Assembly: GCF_003100395.1 (NCBI RefSeq)
Contig: NZ_CP029210.1
Location: forward strand, 1,240,001-1,304,000
Direction: 5' to 3'
Length of the DNA: 64,000 nucleotides
Origin: Aquabacterium olei
GTDB lineage: Bacteria; Pseudomonadota; Gammaproteobacteria; Burkholderiales; Burkholderiaceae_C
Notes under the pieces: model-generated
What the model was told of the DNA's origin: nothing
The model's database searches: none
The model's input: the letters and a program-made list of their open reading frames with translations, nothing else
Position numbers and translations under genes: made by a program
Shown: one piece after another, positions 1-10,197 of the stretch
How the letters are laid out: every line of letters starts with the position of its first letter
Position numbering within the stretch: the first letter of the stretch is position 1

Positions 1-624
1 CTCGTCGGGCTGGGGCGACAGCTTGTCGAGCTCGCCGATCTGCCATTGCAGGCGCTCGCGCTCGCGTTCCAGATCGGCCTGGCGGCTGCGGGCGTCGTCC
101 AGGCGGCGCTGGGCGTCGCGTCGCGCGGCCCACGCCTGCTGCAGCGCGGCGGTATCGACGCCCGCCTGCGTGTCCACCAGCGCGCGCACGGCGTCGGCGC
201 GGGTGAGGCTCTGCCAGGCGTGCTGGCCGTGGATGTCGACGAGGTGCTCGCCCAGTTCTCGCAACTGCGACACGGTGGCCGGCGCGCCGTTGATCCACGC
301 GCGACTCTTGCCCTGCGCATCGACCACCCGCCGCAGCATCATCGGGGCACCGGGCTCGACCTCGAATCCGGCCTCTTCCAGCCAGGGGGCCAGGCGGGCG
401 GCCAGCGCCTGGGGCAGGTCGAACTCGGCGGTGATGTCGGCCTTGGCTGCGCCTTCGCGCACCACGCCCGCATCACCGCGGCTGCCCAGCGCCAGTTGCA
501 GCGCGTCGATCAGGATGGACTTGCCGGCACCCGTCTCGCCCGTGAGGGCCGTGAAACCGGCGCCCAGGTCGACTTCCAGTTGGGTGACGATGACGAAATC
601 GCGCAGGCTCAGGCGGCGCAGCAT
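1..624 (-). CDS. recN: DNA repair protein RecN, N-terminal part (3' end outside window)
   Basis: RecN is an SMC-like ATPase that acts at DNA double-strand breaks during recombinational repair. Translating the minus strand from the ATG at 624 gives 208 residues that stay open to base 1, so the C-terminal part lies outside the window. Residues 29-36 read GETGAGKS, a Walker A loop of the RecN type, following the typical N-terminal stretch MLRRLSLRDFVIV. The region near residue 130 (LGEHLVDIHGQHAWQSL) matches the conserved RecN segment before the coiled coil. The start lies one base after the nadK stop, so the two genes are probably co-transcribed and translationally coupled. Identification is by family motifs; only the ATP-binding half is visible. 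Confidence 0.93.
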   Translation of the reverse strand, partial: MLRRLSLRDFVIVTQLEVDLGAGFTALTGETGAGKSILIDALQLALGSRGDAGVVREGAAKADITAEFDLPQALAARLAPWLEEAGFEVEPGAPMMLRRVVDAQGKSRAWINGAPATVSQLRELGEHLVDIHGQHAWQSLTRADAVRALVDTQAGVDTAALQQAWAARRDAQRRLDDARSRQADLERERERLQWQIGELDKLSPQPDE

Positions 625-625
625 C

Positions 626-1528
626 TCAACTCACTCCTTCATTCCAGCGCAGCTTGCGGCGCAGCGTGGCGTAGTAATTCCAGCCTTCCGGATGCAGGAA
701 GCGCACCCGGTGGGGCGAGCGGCGCACCGTCACGCGGTCACCGGGCAGCAGGCTGGCCAGGCTCTGCATGTCGAAATTCATGCTCGCATCGCGCGCGGCC
801 ACGATCTCGATCGTGACGGTGCCGGTGTCGGGCAGCACGATGGGCCGGTTCGACAGGGTGTGCGAGGCGATGGGGACGATGGTCCAGCCGCCGAGATCCG
901 GGTGCAGGATGGGGCCGCCCGCCGACATGGCGTAGGCCGTGGACCCGGTGGGGGTCGACACGATCAAGCCGTCGGCGCGGTAGTTGGCCACGAACAGGCC
1001 GTCGACCTCGGCGCGCACCTCGACCATCGAGGCCACCGCGCCGCGGCTCACGACGATCTCGTTGATCGCGAAGCCCTCGTAGATGGTGTCGAACTCGCCC
1101 TCGCGGGTGGGGCGCAGCACGGCGCCGGCCAGCAGCACGCGCTTTTCTTCCGCGTACTGGCCGCCCAGGATCAGGGGCAGGGCGGTGGCCATGTCCTTGA
1201 GTTGGATGTCGGTGATGAAACCCAGGCGGCCCTGGTTGATGCCGATGAGCGGCACGTCGAAAGGGGCCAGTTCGCGGGCGGTGGCCAGCATGGTGCCGTC
1301 GCCACCGACCACGACGACGACGTCGCATTGGCGGCCGATCTCGCGCATGGCCAGCGACGGGTAGTCGGCCATGCCGGTGCTTTGCGCCGTTTCCTGCTCG
1401 ATCGAGACATCGAGCCCGGCGCGCACCAGGATCTGCGCGACGTCTTCGAGCACGGGCTTGATGCCGCGCGCGTGGTACTTGCCCACCAGGGCGGCGTGGT
1501 TGAAGCGGCAGGCGGGCAGGCTCGGCAT
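626..1528 (-). CDS. nadK: NAD kinase
   Basis: NAD kinase phosphorylates NAD to NADP in the cytoplasm. The 300-residue product carries the signature GGDG at residues 75-78 inside VVVVGGDGTMLATAREL, the NE pair near residue 156 (INEIVVSRG), and the glycine/threonine segment STPTGSTAY near 191-199. Length is usual for the family. It starts at the ATG at 1528 and runs directly into recN with a one-base gap, an arrangement common in betaproteobacteria. The gene is divergent from hrcA, with about 95 bases between the starts that must hold both promoters. Confidence 0.96.
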   Translation of the reverse strand: MPSLPACRFNHAALVGKYHARGIKPVLEDVAQILVRAGLDVSIEQETAQSTGMADYPSLAMREIGRQCDVVVVVGGDGTMLATARELAPFDVPLIGINQGRLGFITDIQLKDMATALPLILGGQYAEEKRVLLAGAVLRPTREGEFDTIYEGFAINEIVVSRGAVASMVEVRAEVDGLFVANYRADGLIVSTPTGSTAYAMSAGGPILHPDLGGWTIVPIASHTLSNRPIVLPDTGTVTIEIVAARDASMNFDMQSLASLLPGDRVTVRRSPHRVRFLHPEGWNYYATLRRKLRWNEGVS

Positions 1529-1623
1529 GCGGGGAATTACACCACACGGACCATGACAAACCTGTGCTTTTCCCCAGGGCGAGGGGACCCAGCGGCGCCA
1601 CCTGCGCCTAGAATGAGGCAGCC

Positions 1624-2652
1624 ATGCTGGACGACCGTGCCAAGATTCTCCTGAAAGCGCTGGTCGAGCGCTACATCGCCGACGGGCAACCTGTGGGCTC
1701 GCGCACCCTGTCGCGCGCTTCGGGCCTCGACCTGTCTGCGGCCACCATCCGCAACGTGATGGCCGACCTGGAAGAGCTGGGCCTCATCGTCAGCCCGCAC
1801 ACCTCGGCCGGGCGGGTGCCCACGCCCCGGGGCTATCGCCTGTTCGTCGACACCATGTTGACGGCCCGTCCGCTGACGCTGGATGCGCTGTCGGCCGAAG
1901 CGGGGGAGCAGGCGCCGCACCTGCAGCCCGACCAGCCCCAGCGGGTCATTGCCAACGCGGCGCACATGCTGTCCAACCTGTCGCAGTTCGTCGGGGTGGT
2001 GACCGCGCCGCGCAAGGCCTCGGTGTTCCGGCACATCGAATTCGTGCGCCTGGGCGACAAACGCGTGCTGGTGATCCTGGTGGCCCCGGATGGCGACGTA
2101 CAGAACCGCGTGATCTTCACGGTTCAGGATTACACGCAGTCGCAGCTCGTCGAGGCCAGCAACATCCTGAACGCGCACTATTCGGGGCTCACCATCGAAG
2201 AGATGCGCAACCGGCTCAAGACCGAGGTCGACGAGCTGCGCTCGGACATCGCCACCTTGATGAGCCAGGCCGTGCAGGCCGGTGGCGAGGCGATGGCCGA
2301 GAGCACCGACCAGCTCGTCGTGTCGGGTGAGCGCAACCTGCTGACCGTGCAGGACTTCTCCAACGACCTCGGGTCGCTGCGCCGGCTGTTCGACCTGTTC
2401 GAGCAGAAGACCCAGCTGATGCGCCTGCTGGACGGCTCCAGCCGCGCCGAGGGGGTGCACATCTACATCGGTGGCGAAAGCCAGGTGGTGCCGTTTGAAG
2501 AGCTGTCGGTCGTGTCAGCGCCATACGAGATCAACGGGCAGGTGGTGGGCACGCTCGGCGTGATCGGGCCGACGCGCATGGCCTACGACCGCATGATCGA
2601 GATCGTCGACATCACCTCACGTCTGGTCAGCAACGCCTTGAGCGTCAAGTAA
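1624..2652 (+). CDS. hrcA: Heat-inducible transcription repressor HrcA
   Basis: HrcA represses heat-shock operons (groESL, dnaK type) by binding CIRCE operators. The 342-residue product begins [19 protein letters not shown] and contains the winged-helix segment [17 protein letters not shown] near residues 40-58, followed by the conserved [14 protein letters not shown] stretch. The C-terminal half includes the family motif YIGGES near residue 280. A TAGAAT hexamer at 1609-1614 followed by GAGG at 1615-1618 lies just upstream of the ATG. I find no CIRCE inverted repeat in front of the gene, so autoregulation through CIRCE is not supported here. The 3' end overlaps the convergent glycosyltransferase gene by 36 bases. 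Confidence 0.96.
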   Translation: MLDDRAKILLKALVERYIADGQPVGSRTLSRASGLDLSAATIRNVMADLEELGLIVSPHTSAGRVPTPRGYRLFVDTMLTARPLTLDALSAEAGEQAPHLQPDQPQRVIANAAHMLSNLSQFVGVVTAPRKASVFRHIEFVRLGDKRVLVILVAPDGDVQNRVIFTVQDYTQSQLVEASNILNAHYSGLTIEEMRNRLKTEVDELRSDIATLMSQAVQAGGEAMAESTDQLVVSGERNLLTVQDFSNDLGSLRRLFDLFEQKTQLMRLLDGSSRAEGVHIYIGGESQVVPFEELSVVSAPYEINGQVVGTLGVIGPTRMAYDRMIEIVDITSRLVSNALSVK

Positions 2653-3828
2653 TTCGGCGCCAGCGGCCGGGGTTGCTCCCGCGCGGGTGGTGTCGTGCCT
2701 GGCATGGGGCGCAGGGGCCGTGTGGCCACCCGGGCCGGCGTGCCATTCGGCCATGGCCGCCACCTGCACCTCATCGACGCCCACGTCGTCCACAAAGGAC
2801 ACCTGATGCGGACAGCGCTGGCGCACGTTTTCCACGCCACACACCGGGCACATCAGTCTCATCGACAGGATGGCCCGTTGTCGCCCCTGCACCAGCGGCG
2901 CGGCGGTGATGATGTTCATGGCCCAGTAGATGCCGACACTGGGGCAGCCCAGGGCCGAGGCCAGGTGCAAGGGGCCGGTGTCGTTGGACACCAGCAGGCG
3001 AGCCCGCTGCAACAGCGCGAGCAGCCCGGCCAGTGGCAGGCGGCCCGCCAGGTCCACATGGGGCACGGCCAGCATGCTGGCCAGCTGCGCGGTCAACGGG
3101 CGTTCGGCCTCGCTGCCATTGATGACGAGGAAGGCGCCCGCTTCGGCCAGCGCCCGGCCGACGGCCGCAAAACGCTCGACGGGCCAGCGTCGCCGCTCGT
3201 CGGTGGCGCCCGGCTGCAGCACGACGATGGGCTGGTGCGGCAGCGCTGTGGCGTCGTTCAGCACGGCGTGGTCTTGCGCGGTGACAGCCAGCCGCGGGTT
3301 GAGTTCGCGGGGCGTGGCGCCGGCCAGGCCGACCACCTCCAGCAGGCGCAAGCGCTCGTTGCGCCAACGCTCGTAGGGCAGATTGCGGTCGAGTGGCGGC
3401 GCGTCGTCGGCCTGCATGCCGACCGTCAGGGCCGCACCCAGGCTGGCGACGAACGGGTTCGTGTAGCGGCCCCCGCCATACAGCTGGATCGCGAGGTCAA
3501 AGCGCGCCTGACGCACCGCGCGGAGGAAGTCGTCGGTGCGAGGCGTATCGGGTGGAGTGTCTTCGGGTGCGCCAATCCCGGGCATCGCCGGCACGACCAC
3601 AACCTCGTCGACCGGGCCCGGTCGACCGGTAAGCAGTTCACGGTGCCATTCACGCCCCAACAGCGTGATGCGGGCCTGAGGCCAGCTGGCACGCAAGGCG
3701 TGCAAGGCGGGCAGCGCGAACACGAAATCGCCAATGGCATTGGGGCGCAACACGGCGATGCGGCGCACGGTGGGCAGGGCGGCAAGGGCGCCCGCAGAGA
3801 GTCGACTTGGCGTGGATGGGGGCGGCAT
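2617..3828 (-). CDS. Glycosyltransferase family 9 (heptosyltransferase-like)
   Basis: GT9 enzymes transfer heptose or related sugars from nucleotide sugars to lipopolysaccharide core or other surface glycans on the cytoplasmic face of the inner membrane. The N-terminal [23 protein letters not shown] is the GT9 signature. The donor-binding half shows [18 protein letters not shown] and a later [18 protein letters not shown] motif typical of ADP-heptose transferases. A C-terminal cysteine cluster (CPVC then C) is present. The frame is open up to a start at 3867, but the family motif sits close to the N-terminus, so I prefer the ATG at 3828; 3843 and 3867 are alternatives. The substrate cannot be told. 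The C-terminal 12 codons overlap the hrcA 3' end. Confidence 0.85.
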   Translation of the reverse strand: MPPPSTPSRLSAGALAALPTVRRIAVLRPNAIGDFVFALPALHALRASWPQARITLLGREWHRELLTGRPGPVDEVVVVPAMPGIGAPEDTPPDTPRTDDFLRAVRQARFDLAIQLYGGGRYTNPFVASLGAALTVGMQADDAPPLDRNLPYERWRNERLRLLEVVGLAGATPRELNPRLAVTAQDHAVLNDATALPHQPIVVLQPGATDERRRWPVERFAAVGRALAEAGAFLVINGSEAERPLTAQLASMLAVPHVDLAGRLPLAGLLALLQRARLLVSNDTGPLHLASALGCPSVGIYWAMNIITAAPLVQGRQRAILSMRLMCPVCGVENVRQRCPHQVSFVDDVGVDEVQVAAMAEWHAGPGGHTAPAPHARHDTTRAGATPAAGAELLDAQGVADQT

Positions 3829-3997
3829 GACGGGTGCAGGCATGGGGCAGTGCACCGGGCAGGGCAAGTGGCGTGCGCGCTGGTGGGCTTTGCGCGGAGC
3901 GGGGCGACGGCAGCGCTGGCAGGGCGTGCTCTGCTAGGATAGCGGGCTGCCTGTTGAGCAGGCCCGGGAGGGCGCTCGGCAGCGCAGTGCGTTCAGG

Positions 3998-4074
3998 GGG
4001 CCGTTAGCTCAGTTGGTTAGAGCAGAGGACTCATAATCCTTTGGTCGTTGGTTCAAGTCCAACACGGCCTACCA
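3998..4074 (+). tRNA. tRNA with CAT anticodon (elongator Met or Ile2)
   Basis: A full 77-base cloverleaf with encoded CCA can be folded. The acceptor GGGCCGT pairs with ACGGCCT (4064-4070) with a terminal G-U pair. The D stem is GCTC/GAGC, the anticodon stem GAGGA/TCCTT, the loop CTCATAA with CAT at 4032-4034, a five-base variable loop, and the T stem GTTGG/CCAAC with loop TTCAAGT. CAT can mean elongator Met or, after lysidine modification, isoleucine (AUA). C4-G69 and C5-G68 and the TTGGTCG-type body resemble tRNA-Ile2 as much as tRNA-Met, so the amino acid is left open. It is not initiator tRNA, because positions 1 and 72 can pair as G-U. Confidence 0.93.
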
Positions 4075-4089
4075 GTGAATCAACAATTC

Positions 4090-4124
4090 AGCCTCACTCC
4101 TCGAGTGAGGCTTTCTTGTTTTTT
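4090..4124 (+). terminator. Intrinsic terminator after the tRNA
   Basis: A perfect 10-base stem AGCCTCACTC / GAGTGAGGCT (4090-4099 and 4103-4112) with loop CTC is followed by a T-rich run ending in six T (to 4124). This is a textbook Rho-independent terminator, placed 15 bases after the tRNA CCA end. Confidence 0.93.
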
Positions 4125-4323
4125 GAGACAGCATGTAGCCGTCATGCGCCGCTCGACATGTGTGGGGCAAACGCTGTCTAAAGGTGAGGCTGTGCCTGGG
4201 CAGGAGGGCCGGGATCTTTGCTGCTTGGCCGCAAGGTCTGGGCACCTCTCGAAATGAGCCGCAGCGCTTGGCGCCTCATTAACTGAACAGGCAAACGCGG
4301 TTTGGGCCGCCCCCCGCACAACA

Positions 4324-6249
4324 TCAGGCTGCGAGCCTGAACGTGTTCACCGCCTTGACCAGTTCGGCCGCCTGGCTGTGCAGGCTTTCGGCCGCCGCGG
4401 CACTTTGCTCCACCAGCGCGGCGTTCTGCTGCGTGGTGGCATCCATCTGGTGCACGGCCAGGCCCACTTGCGAGACGCCGGCGCGCTGCTCTTCGCTGGC
4501 CGATCGGATCTCCGACATGATGTGGGCCACGCGTTCGACGGCGCCGACGATGGTCTTCATCGCTTCGCCGGCTTCCTCGGCATGGTCGCGTCCTTCCTGA
4601 ACGCGCTCGACGCTGGCGGCGATCAACTGCTTGATCTCCCGGGCCGCCTCCGCACTGCGCGAAGCCAGCAGACGCACCTCGCTCGCCACGACGGCAAAGC
4701 CCCGGCCGTGATCGCCCGCGCGGGCGGCCTCCACAGCCGCGTTGAGCGCCAGGATGTTGGTCTGAAAGGCAATGCCGTCGATCACACCGACGATGTCGGT
4801 GACGCGCTGCGAGTGCTCGTCGATGCTGCGCATGCTGGTGACGACGCCCTGCACGATCTCGCCCCCGCGCATGGCGGACTCGGTGGCGGCCTGGGTGAGG
4901 GCATCGGCCTGGCCGGCGCTGTCGGCGTTCTGACGCACGGTGGCGCCCAGCTGTTCCATGGAAGAGGCAGTCTGAGCAAGCGCACTGGCCTGCTCTTCCG
5001 TGCGCTGTGACAGATCGCTGTTGCCATGGGCGATCTGCTGGCTGGCGCTGGCCACGCACTCCGCATTGGCACGCACGGCGCCCACGGTGGCCGACAGGCT
5101 GTCGGTCATGCGGTCCAGTGCACGGATGAGGTCGCCCACTTCGTCACGGTCTGTGGACGCCACGCGCTGCGTCAGGTCGCCGTCGGCAACGGCCTTGGCG
5201 AGGTCGACCGCGCGGGAGATCGACCGCACGGTGGAGCGCGTGATCGACAGAATGAGGGCGGCGCCCAGTACACCGAGCAAGGCCAGGACAGCGAGCACCA
5301 TCAGGACGCGTTGCTGGGTGCGGGCGGCGTTCTGGTCGAGGTTGGCCTTCAGCGCCGCGAAGGCCGCATCCACCAGCTTGAACTGCGTGTCGATGACCTG
5401 GGTGGTCTCGGCGAAGTACTGCGCGGGCGGGTGGGTCAGCGATTCAGCGCGGATCAGCGCACTGTCGATCAGCGAGAGCCCACGCTCGCCGGCCTGAACT
5501 GCCTCGCCGATCGGGCCATTCAGTGTCCGGCCGAGTTGTGCGTCCTCGGCCACCGCCTGCGCCAGGGCGCGCTTGGCGTGGTCCAGGCTGTCTTTCATCG
5601 CACCAGCCAGCGAGGCAATGGCCGCACGTTCATCGGGCGTGCCCTGACCGTTGGTCAGCAGCAGCGTGCCGCGTGCGCGCATCTGTCCCAGGCTTTCTGC
5701 CAGGGCAGGCAGATGCTCCAGCACCGCAAGCTGCAGGTAGTAGCCCGCCGGCTGCTGGTGGGTGGCGATGCCCGTGGCCCGGGCGATGTCGAGCACCAGG
5801 TTGCGCTGGGCCGTCACCAGGGCCGTGTGGCGCGCGAAGCTCTCGGGGCCTGCCACGCCGCGCGCATCCACGGCCGATGCCACGGCGCGCCAGTCTCGCG
5901 CGATGCCCTGTGCGGCGTCCGACAGCGCGTTGCGGTTCAGTGCCTTGACTTCGGCCAGTGCGGTCTCGATGGCCGCATTGATCTCACGTTGCTTGGCCTG
6001 CCGCGGCGCCGGGCTCTTCTCCTTGCCGCCAAGGTACAGGGCCGAGAGCCCCCGGTGCTGCTGGGTGAGTTGCACCAGCTTGAGCAACGAGCCGGATGGC
6101 GCAAGCCCCTGCACTTCTTCCTGTGCCTGGTGGATGGACTGGAGGTCTCCCCGCATGAGGAGGGCCGAGGGCACCACCATCATGGCCGCAGCCAGAACGC
6201 CGAGAATGAGGAACTTGTGCGCAAACCGCAGGTCGTTGATCGAACGCAT
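4324..6249 (-). CDS. Methyl-accepting chemotaxis protein with NIT-like sensor region
   Basis: A transmembrane chemoreceptor feeding CheA/CheW. From the ATG at 6249 the protein has 641 residues. A first membrane segment ([14 protein letters not shown]) lies at about residues 13-32. A long periplasmic part includes [16 protein letters not shown], reminiscent of the RG-S motif of nitrate/nitrite-sensing (NIT) domains. A second membrane segment ([19 protein letters not shown]) is followed by a HAMP domain and a cytoplasmic signalling domain with the hairpin motif [20 protein letters not shown] at 6303 would add 18 residues, but the MRSINDLRF start fits the receptor pattern better. No C-terminal CheR-docking pentapeptide is seen. 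The ligand is unknown; nitrate sensing is only a suggestion. Confidence 0.9.
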   Translation of the reverse strand: MRSINDLRFAHKFLILGVLAAAMMVVPSALLMRGDLQSIHQAQEEVQGLAPSGSLLKLVQLTQQHRGLSALYLGGKEKSPAPRQAKQREINAAIETALAEVKALNRNALSDAAQGIARDWRAVASAVDARGVAGPESFARHTALVTAQRNLVLDIARATGIATHQQPAGYYLQLAVLEHLPALAESLGQMRARGTLLLTNGQGTPDERAAIASLAGAMKDSLDHAKRALAQAVAEDAQLGRTLNGPIGEAVQAGERGLSLIDSALIRAESLTHPPAQYFAETTQVIDTQFKLVDAAFAALKANLDQNAARTQQRVLMVLAVLALLGVLGAALILSITRSTVRSISRAVDLAKAVADGDLTQRVASTDRDEVGDLIRALDRMTDSLSATVGAVRANAECVASASQQIAHGNSDLSQRTEEQASALAQTASSMEQLGATVRQNADSAGQADALTQAATESAMRGGEIVQGVVTSMRSIDEHSQRVTDIVGVIDGIAFQTNILALNAAVEAARAGDHGRGFAVVASEVRLLASRSAEAAREIKQLIAASVERVQEGRDHAEEAGEAMKTIVGAVERVAHIMSEIRSASEEQRAGVSQVGLAVHQMDATTQQNAALVEQSAAAAESLHSQAAELVKAVNTFRLAA

Positions 6250-6389
6250 GAGTGGGAATGACCGCTGCCGATGAATGCCCTGCAATGTAGGGAGCAGCGC
6301 CACTTTGCGCTGTCAGGAGATCTCGACAGTTTCGATGGCCTGCGCGGAAAGCCGCACGCCAACGGCTTGCGCGTGAAGCCGTTCACACC

Positions 6390-7982
6390 TCAGTGCGTGA
6401 CCGCATCGCCGCTCAAGCGGAACACCGCCACCGAAGCGGCAACATCGTCGGCCTGCCGCGTGACATCGACCGCGGCATGGGCGATGCGTTCGACCAGCGC
6501 GGCGTTCTGCTGCGTGATGTGGTCGAGCTCGCTGATCGCCCCGTTGACTTGCTGGATCCCGAGCTTCTGTTGCTGCATGCCGCGTGTGATGTCGGCGATG
6601 AACGCGTGCACGGCGTGGATGGCCTGCTGCACATCGCTCATGCCCTGCTGCACCACCAGGGTCTGCGCGTCGCCGGCTTCCACCTGCTGTACGGTGTCCT
6701 TGATGAGGGTGCGCACTTCCTGCGCCGCCACCGCGCTGCGTTGCGCCAGCGTGCGCACCTCGCCGGCCACCACGGCAAAGCCCCGGCCGTGCTCGCCGGC
6801 ACGGGCCGATTCCACCGCAGCGTTCAGGGCGAGCAGGTTGGTCTGGAACGCGATCTCGTCGACCACCTGGATGATGTCCATCACGCGCCCCGATGCAGTG
6901 TGGATGCGCTGCATGCTGGTCGACATCTGCGCCACCGAGGCGGCACTGGCCTCGGCAGCCCGCTTGGCCGCGTTGGCCATGCCGGTGGCTTCTTCGGCCT
7001 TGTGCGTGCTGTGCGAGACGCTGGTCGTGATCTGCTCGACCGAGGCTGCCGTCTGCTGCAGTTGCCCGGCGGACACGATGGTGCGCTGGTTCAGGTCGCC
7101 ATTGCCATGGGCGATGTCCGCGGTGTCGCTGCGCAGGTGCGAGACACCCCGACGCGCGTCGCGCACGATGGCAGTGAAGTTGGCGTTCACCTGCGTGAGG
7201 GCCTCCGACAGTCGGCCGATCTCGTCATGGTGTGCCGAGGCCACCTCGGCGGTCAGGTTGCCGCCCGCCATCTGATGCGCTGATCGGGTGAGCGAGGCGA
7301 TGGGGCGGAGCACCTGGCGTGTCAGGTAGAGGCCACCGAGCAGTGCGCAGCCTCCAGCGGCCGTCAGACCCAGTGTCAGCGCGCCCACCGACGGGGATGC
7401 GGGCCCACCGGCCTGGTACGAGCCCAGGAGAAAACCCAGCAAGCCCAGGCCACCGGACAACAACGCCATCCTGCCCTTCAACCCCGGCTGCAGACGATCC
7501 AGCGCGCGAGCCAGCGGATGCGTGGGCAACAGGTGACCCCGGTCGAGCTTCAGCGGGCCGCTCATGTCGCCACCAGCCTTCATGCGCTGGTACAGCGCTT
7601 CGGCCTCTGCCACGGCGGCACGGTCCGGCCGGTTTCGCACCGACATGTAGCCGGTGAGCTCGCCGCGTGCGTCCAGCAGCGGGGTCACGTTGGCTTTCAC
7701 CCAGTAGAAGTCACCGTTCTTGCGCCGGTTCTTCACCATGCCGGACCACGGCAGGCCTTGCGAGATCGTGGCCCACATGTCCCGGAAGGCCTCTTCCGGC
7801 ATGTCGGGGTGACGGATCACGTTGTGCGGTTGCCCGAGCAACTCGTCCTTGGTGAAGCCGCTGACTTCGATGAAGCTGGGATTGCAGTAGCAGATGCGGC
7901 CCTTGAGGTCCGTCGTGGTGACGAGAGAGTCGCCCTCGGCAAACAGGACCTCGTTTTGAGTGACGGGTAAATTCGACCGCAT
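6390..7982 (-). CDS. aer: Aer-like PAS-domain chemoreceptor
   Basis: Aer-type receptors sense redox/oxygen through an FAD-binding PAS domain in the cytoplasm. From the ATG at 7982 (530 residues) the N-terminus shows [14 protein letters not shown], then a PAS core with [33 protein letters not shown], and [19 protein letters not shown], all Aer-specific. Two membrane-spanning stretches lie at about residues 175-225, then HAMP, then an MCP signalling domain with [17 protein letters not shown] start at 8009 would add nine residues but lies upstream of the typical Aer N-terminus. A sigma-28-type promoter precedes it. The gene is independent of the first receptor; 86 or more bases separate them. 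Confidence 0.92.
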   Translation of the reverse strand: MRSNLPVTQNEVLFAEGDSLVTTTDLKGRICYCNPSFIEVSGFTKDELLGQPHNVIRHPDMPEEAFRDMWATISQGLPWSGMVKNRRKNGDFYWVKANVTPLLDARGELTGYMSVRNRPDRAAVAEAEALYQRMKAGGDMSGPLKLDRGHLLPTHPLARALDRLQPGLKGRMALLSGGLGLLGFLLGSYQAGGPASPSVGALTLGLTAAGGCALLGGLYLTRQVLRPIASLTRSAHQMAGGNLTAEVASAHHDEIGRLSEALTQVNANFTAIVRDARRGVSHLRSDTADIAHGNGDLNQRTIVSAGQLQQTAASVEQITTSVSHSTHKAEEATGMANAAKRAAEASAASVAQMSTSMQRIHTASGRVMDIIQVVDEIAFQTNLLALNAAVESARAGEHGRGFAVVAGEVRTLAQRSAVAAQEVRTLIKDTVQQVEAGDAQTLVVQQGMSDVQQAIHAVHAFIADITRGMQQQKLGIQQVNGAISELDHITQQNAALVERIAHAAVDVTRQADDVAASVAVFRLSGDAVTH

Positions 7983-8013
7983 TTGTGACGCCGTGTAACA
8001 AACAGGCAACTGA

Positions 8014-8040
8014 TTATCTGCACGGAGGCAGGGATGTCTA
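8014..8040 (-). promoter_or_regulatory. Candidate sigma-28 (FliA) promoter for aer
   Basis: On the minus strand TAGACATC, an 11-base spacer and GCAGATAA fit the FliA pattern TAAAGTTT-N11-GCCGATAA; the -10 half matches seven of eight. The -10 ends about 31 bases before the aer ATG. Motif-based, not verified. Confidence 0.7.
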
Positions 8041-8192
8041 GGGTTTGCCCGAGTGGTGACTGGTAACGCTCGGTTTCTGTCAGCGCTGCGTCATGCTCGT
8101 GCGCAGATCGCGCAGGCGATGGGGGCAGTGGCCCGGTGCGGCGCGTACATAATCGGCGGCTTCAACAAGTCGGGTCTCCAGGCTGTACTTTC

Positions 8193-10196
8193 ATGTGGCG
8201 TGTTCGAGCGGTTGTCAGGTGTTTGGGGATGTGCTTTGCCGTGGCCGGTACCGCCGCTGCACGTGCCGATGTGCGCACGCCCTCCGAAGACGACTACTAC
8301 GCCAACATCCCGGTGGTCTTGACAGCCAGCCGGCTCGAGCAGCCGCTCAATGAAGCGCCGGGTGCAATCACGGTGGTCGATCGCAAGACCATCCGCCAGT
8401 CGGGCGCGCGCACGGTGGCCGAGGTGCTGCGGCTGGTGCCGGGCTATGTTTCCAGCGGTTGGAACGGTGCCAACCCGCTGGCGGCCTACCACGTGCCGCT
8501 GGATGACTTCGGCACGCGCAACCTGGTGCTGATCGACGGCCGCTCCGTCTATTCCTCGGCCTATCTGGGCGACACGCACCGCGGCATGATGGGCGTGATG
8601 CTCGAGGACATCGAGCGCATCGAGGTGCTGCGGGGGGCCAACTCGGCCGCCTATGGAGCCAACGCGATGTTCGGCGTCATCAACATCATCACGCGGCACA
8701 GCGCCGATACGGTGGGTGGCGAACTGGGGGTGACCCTCGGCAACGACGGCATCTTCGACAAGCGGGCGCGTGTGGGGGCAGGCAACGAAGTCGCCAGCTT
8801 CCGGTTGTCGGCCGGCGAGCAGCGCGACACCGGTTATCAGAACGCCTACGACAACAAACGCCTCAGCCAGCTCAATGGCCGGGTCGATCTGCGGCCTTCG
8901 CCCGTCGACGAGGTGATGCTGTCCAGCGGGGTGTCGTACCTGGCCGCCGGTGAAGGGTACAGCGCCACCGACGTGGGCAACCCGCATCACACCATTTACA
9001 GCCGGGACGTTCATCTGCTGGCTGACTGGCGTCGCCAGCTGGCCGATGCCGACGAGTTGAAGGTGCTGGTCAGCTACATGGAAGACCACAAGGACGACCA
9101 GGCGGTCTCGCCGAACGACAAGGCCACGCGGGCAAGCAACCCCATTCCCGGCGCCACGGTCTTCTGGGATTACAGCGCGGTCGGGCGGCGGACCAACGCC
9201 GAGGTCCAGCGGCGCATCGGGCTGGGCAGCACCGTGCGCGCACTGGTCGGCGTGGGATACAAGGACGAGCGGGCCCGCTCCCAGCCGTTGTACAACACGA
9301 CGGCGTGGCGGTCCTTCCAGGAGACCCGGGGCTTCGGCACGGTGGAGTGGCGCGTGGCCCCCCAGTGGCTGTTGAACGGGGGGCTCTTCGTGGGCAACCA
9401 CAGCCGGGCGGGTACCTATGCCACGCCGCGTCTGATGGCGAACTGGTTTCCGTCGGCGGGGCACACGCTCCGTATCGGTGTGACCGACTCGGTGCGGGCG
9501 CCCAACCTGTCTGAGTACGCGGCCGATACGCGCCAGTACACCTCGGCCGGTGCGGTCTATGACCACGAGTACGCTGCCACGGGCCGGGTGCAGCCCGAAA
9601 AGCTCCGCAGCTTCGAGCTGGGCTACGTCGGGCGGTGGCCCGAACAGCGGCTCACGCTGGATGCACGCCTGTTCCGCGAGCGTGCCCAGGACTTGATCGC
9701 ACCTCAATTGTCTCCCCGTGGGGTGGTTCATCCACAGACGTTACGCAGAACGCGTGATTACGTGAACTTCTCCGACCTGCTGGTGACCGGGCTGGAATAC
9801 CAGATGCGCTGGAAGCCGCTGGGCAACACCGAGCTGTGGCTGAACCAGACTTTCACCGAGACCGAGTGGTCGAACGCGCGGTACGAGACCGAGAACAAGG
9901 CCCAGCCGCCGCGTCACCACACAACGCTGGCCCTGTTCCAGCGGCTCGGGACCGATGTGGAACTGAGCGTCATTCACGAACGTCTGGGGCGCATGACCTG
10001 GCGGGATGGCCGCGACTGGCTTCCGGTCTCCAACCGCACCGACGTGCGCCTGGCGCGGACGTTCCGCCTGGCTAACAGCAAAGCCGAGGCGGCGCTCACC
10101 GTGCAGTCTCTGGAGGGCAGCCAGGACGCCTTTCTGGTCAGCCGCGGGTTCGAGTTGTCCCGGCGGGTGTTCGTCACGCTGAAGCTGGAGATCTGA
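8193..10196 (+). CDS. TonB-dependent outer-membrane receptor
   Basis: A 667-residue outer-membrane receptor that would take up or sense a ligand using TonB energy. The ATG at 8193 gives a signal peptide ending near AVAGTAAARA; a longer frame from 8136 would put charged residues ahead of it. The plug domain is clear: VVLTASRLEQPLNEAPGAI, then LVLIDGRSVYSSAYLG, EDIERIEVLRGANSAAYGAN and FGVINIITR. The remainder has the alternating pattern of a 22-strand barrel and ends RVFVTLKLEI, without the common terminal Phe. No TonB-box consensus or riboswitch is evident upstream, so the ligand cannot be assigned. It overlaps the start region of a periplasmic binding protein gene and forms an operon with it and a diguanylate cyclase. 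A CATAAT at 8146-8151 could be part of its promoter. Confidence 0.9.
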   Translation: MWRVRAVVRCLGMCFAVAGTAAARADVRTPSEDDYYANIPVVLTASRLEQPLNEAPGAITVVDRKTIRQSGARTVAEVLRLVPGYVSSGWNGANPLAAYHVPLDDFGTRNLVLIDGRSVYSSAYLGDTHRGMMGVMLEDIERIEVLRGANSAAYGANAMFGVINIITRHSADTVGGELGVTLGNDGIFDKRARVGAGNEVASFRLSAGEQRDTGYQNAYDNKRLSQLNGRVDLRPSPVDEVMLSSGVSYLAAGEGYSATDVGNPHHTIYSRDVHLLADWRRQLADADELKVLVSYMEDHKDDQAVSPNDKATRASNPIPGATVFWDYSAVGRRTNAEVQRRIGLGSTVRALVGVGYKDERARSQPLYNTTAWRSFQETRGFGTVEWRVAPQWLLNGGLFVGNHSRAGTYATPRLMANWFPSAGHTLRIGVTDSVRAPNLSEYAADTRQYTSAGAVYDHEYAATGRVQPEKLRSFELGYVGRWPEQRLTLDARLFRERAQDLIAPQLSPRGVVHPQTLRRTRDYVNFSDLLVTGLEYQMRWKPLGNTELWLNQTFTETEWSNARYETENKAQPPRHHTTLALFQRLGTDVELSVIHERLGRMTWRDGRDWLPVSNRTDVRLARTFRLANSKAEAALTVQSLEGSQDAFLVSRGFELSRRVFVTLKLEI

Positions 10197-10197
10197 T

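Noticed and set aside
1529..1623. CIRCE operator before hrcA
   Set aside because: No TTAGCACTC-N9-GAGTGCTAA-like repeat is present.
4080..4319. 79-codon minus-strand frame between the tRNA and chemoreceptor
   Set aside because: Overlaps the tRNA terminator, has no recognisable domain, and has uncharacteristic composition. I see nothing else in 4125-4323.
8041..8192. Cobalamin or other riboswitch before the TonB receptor
   Set aside because: The region is too short and no conserved core (B12 box-like sequence) is seen.
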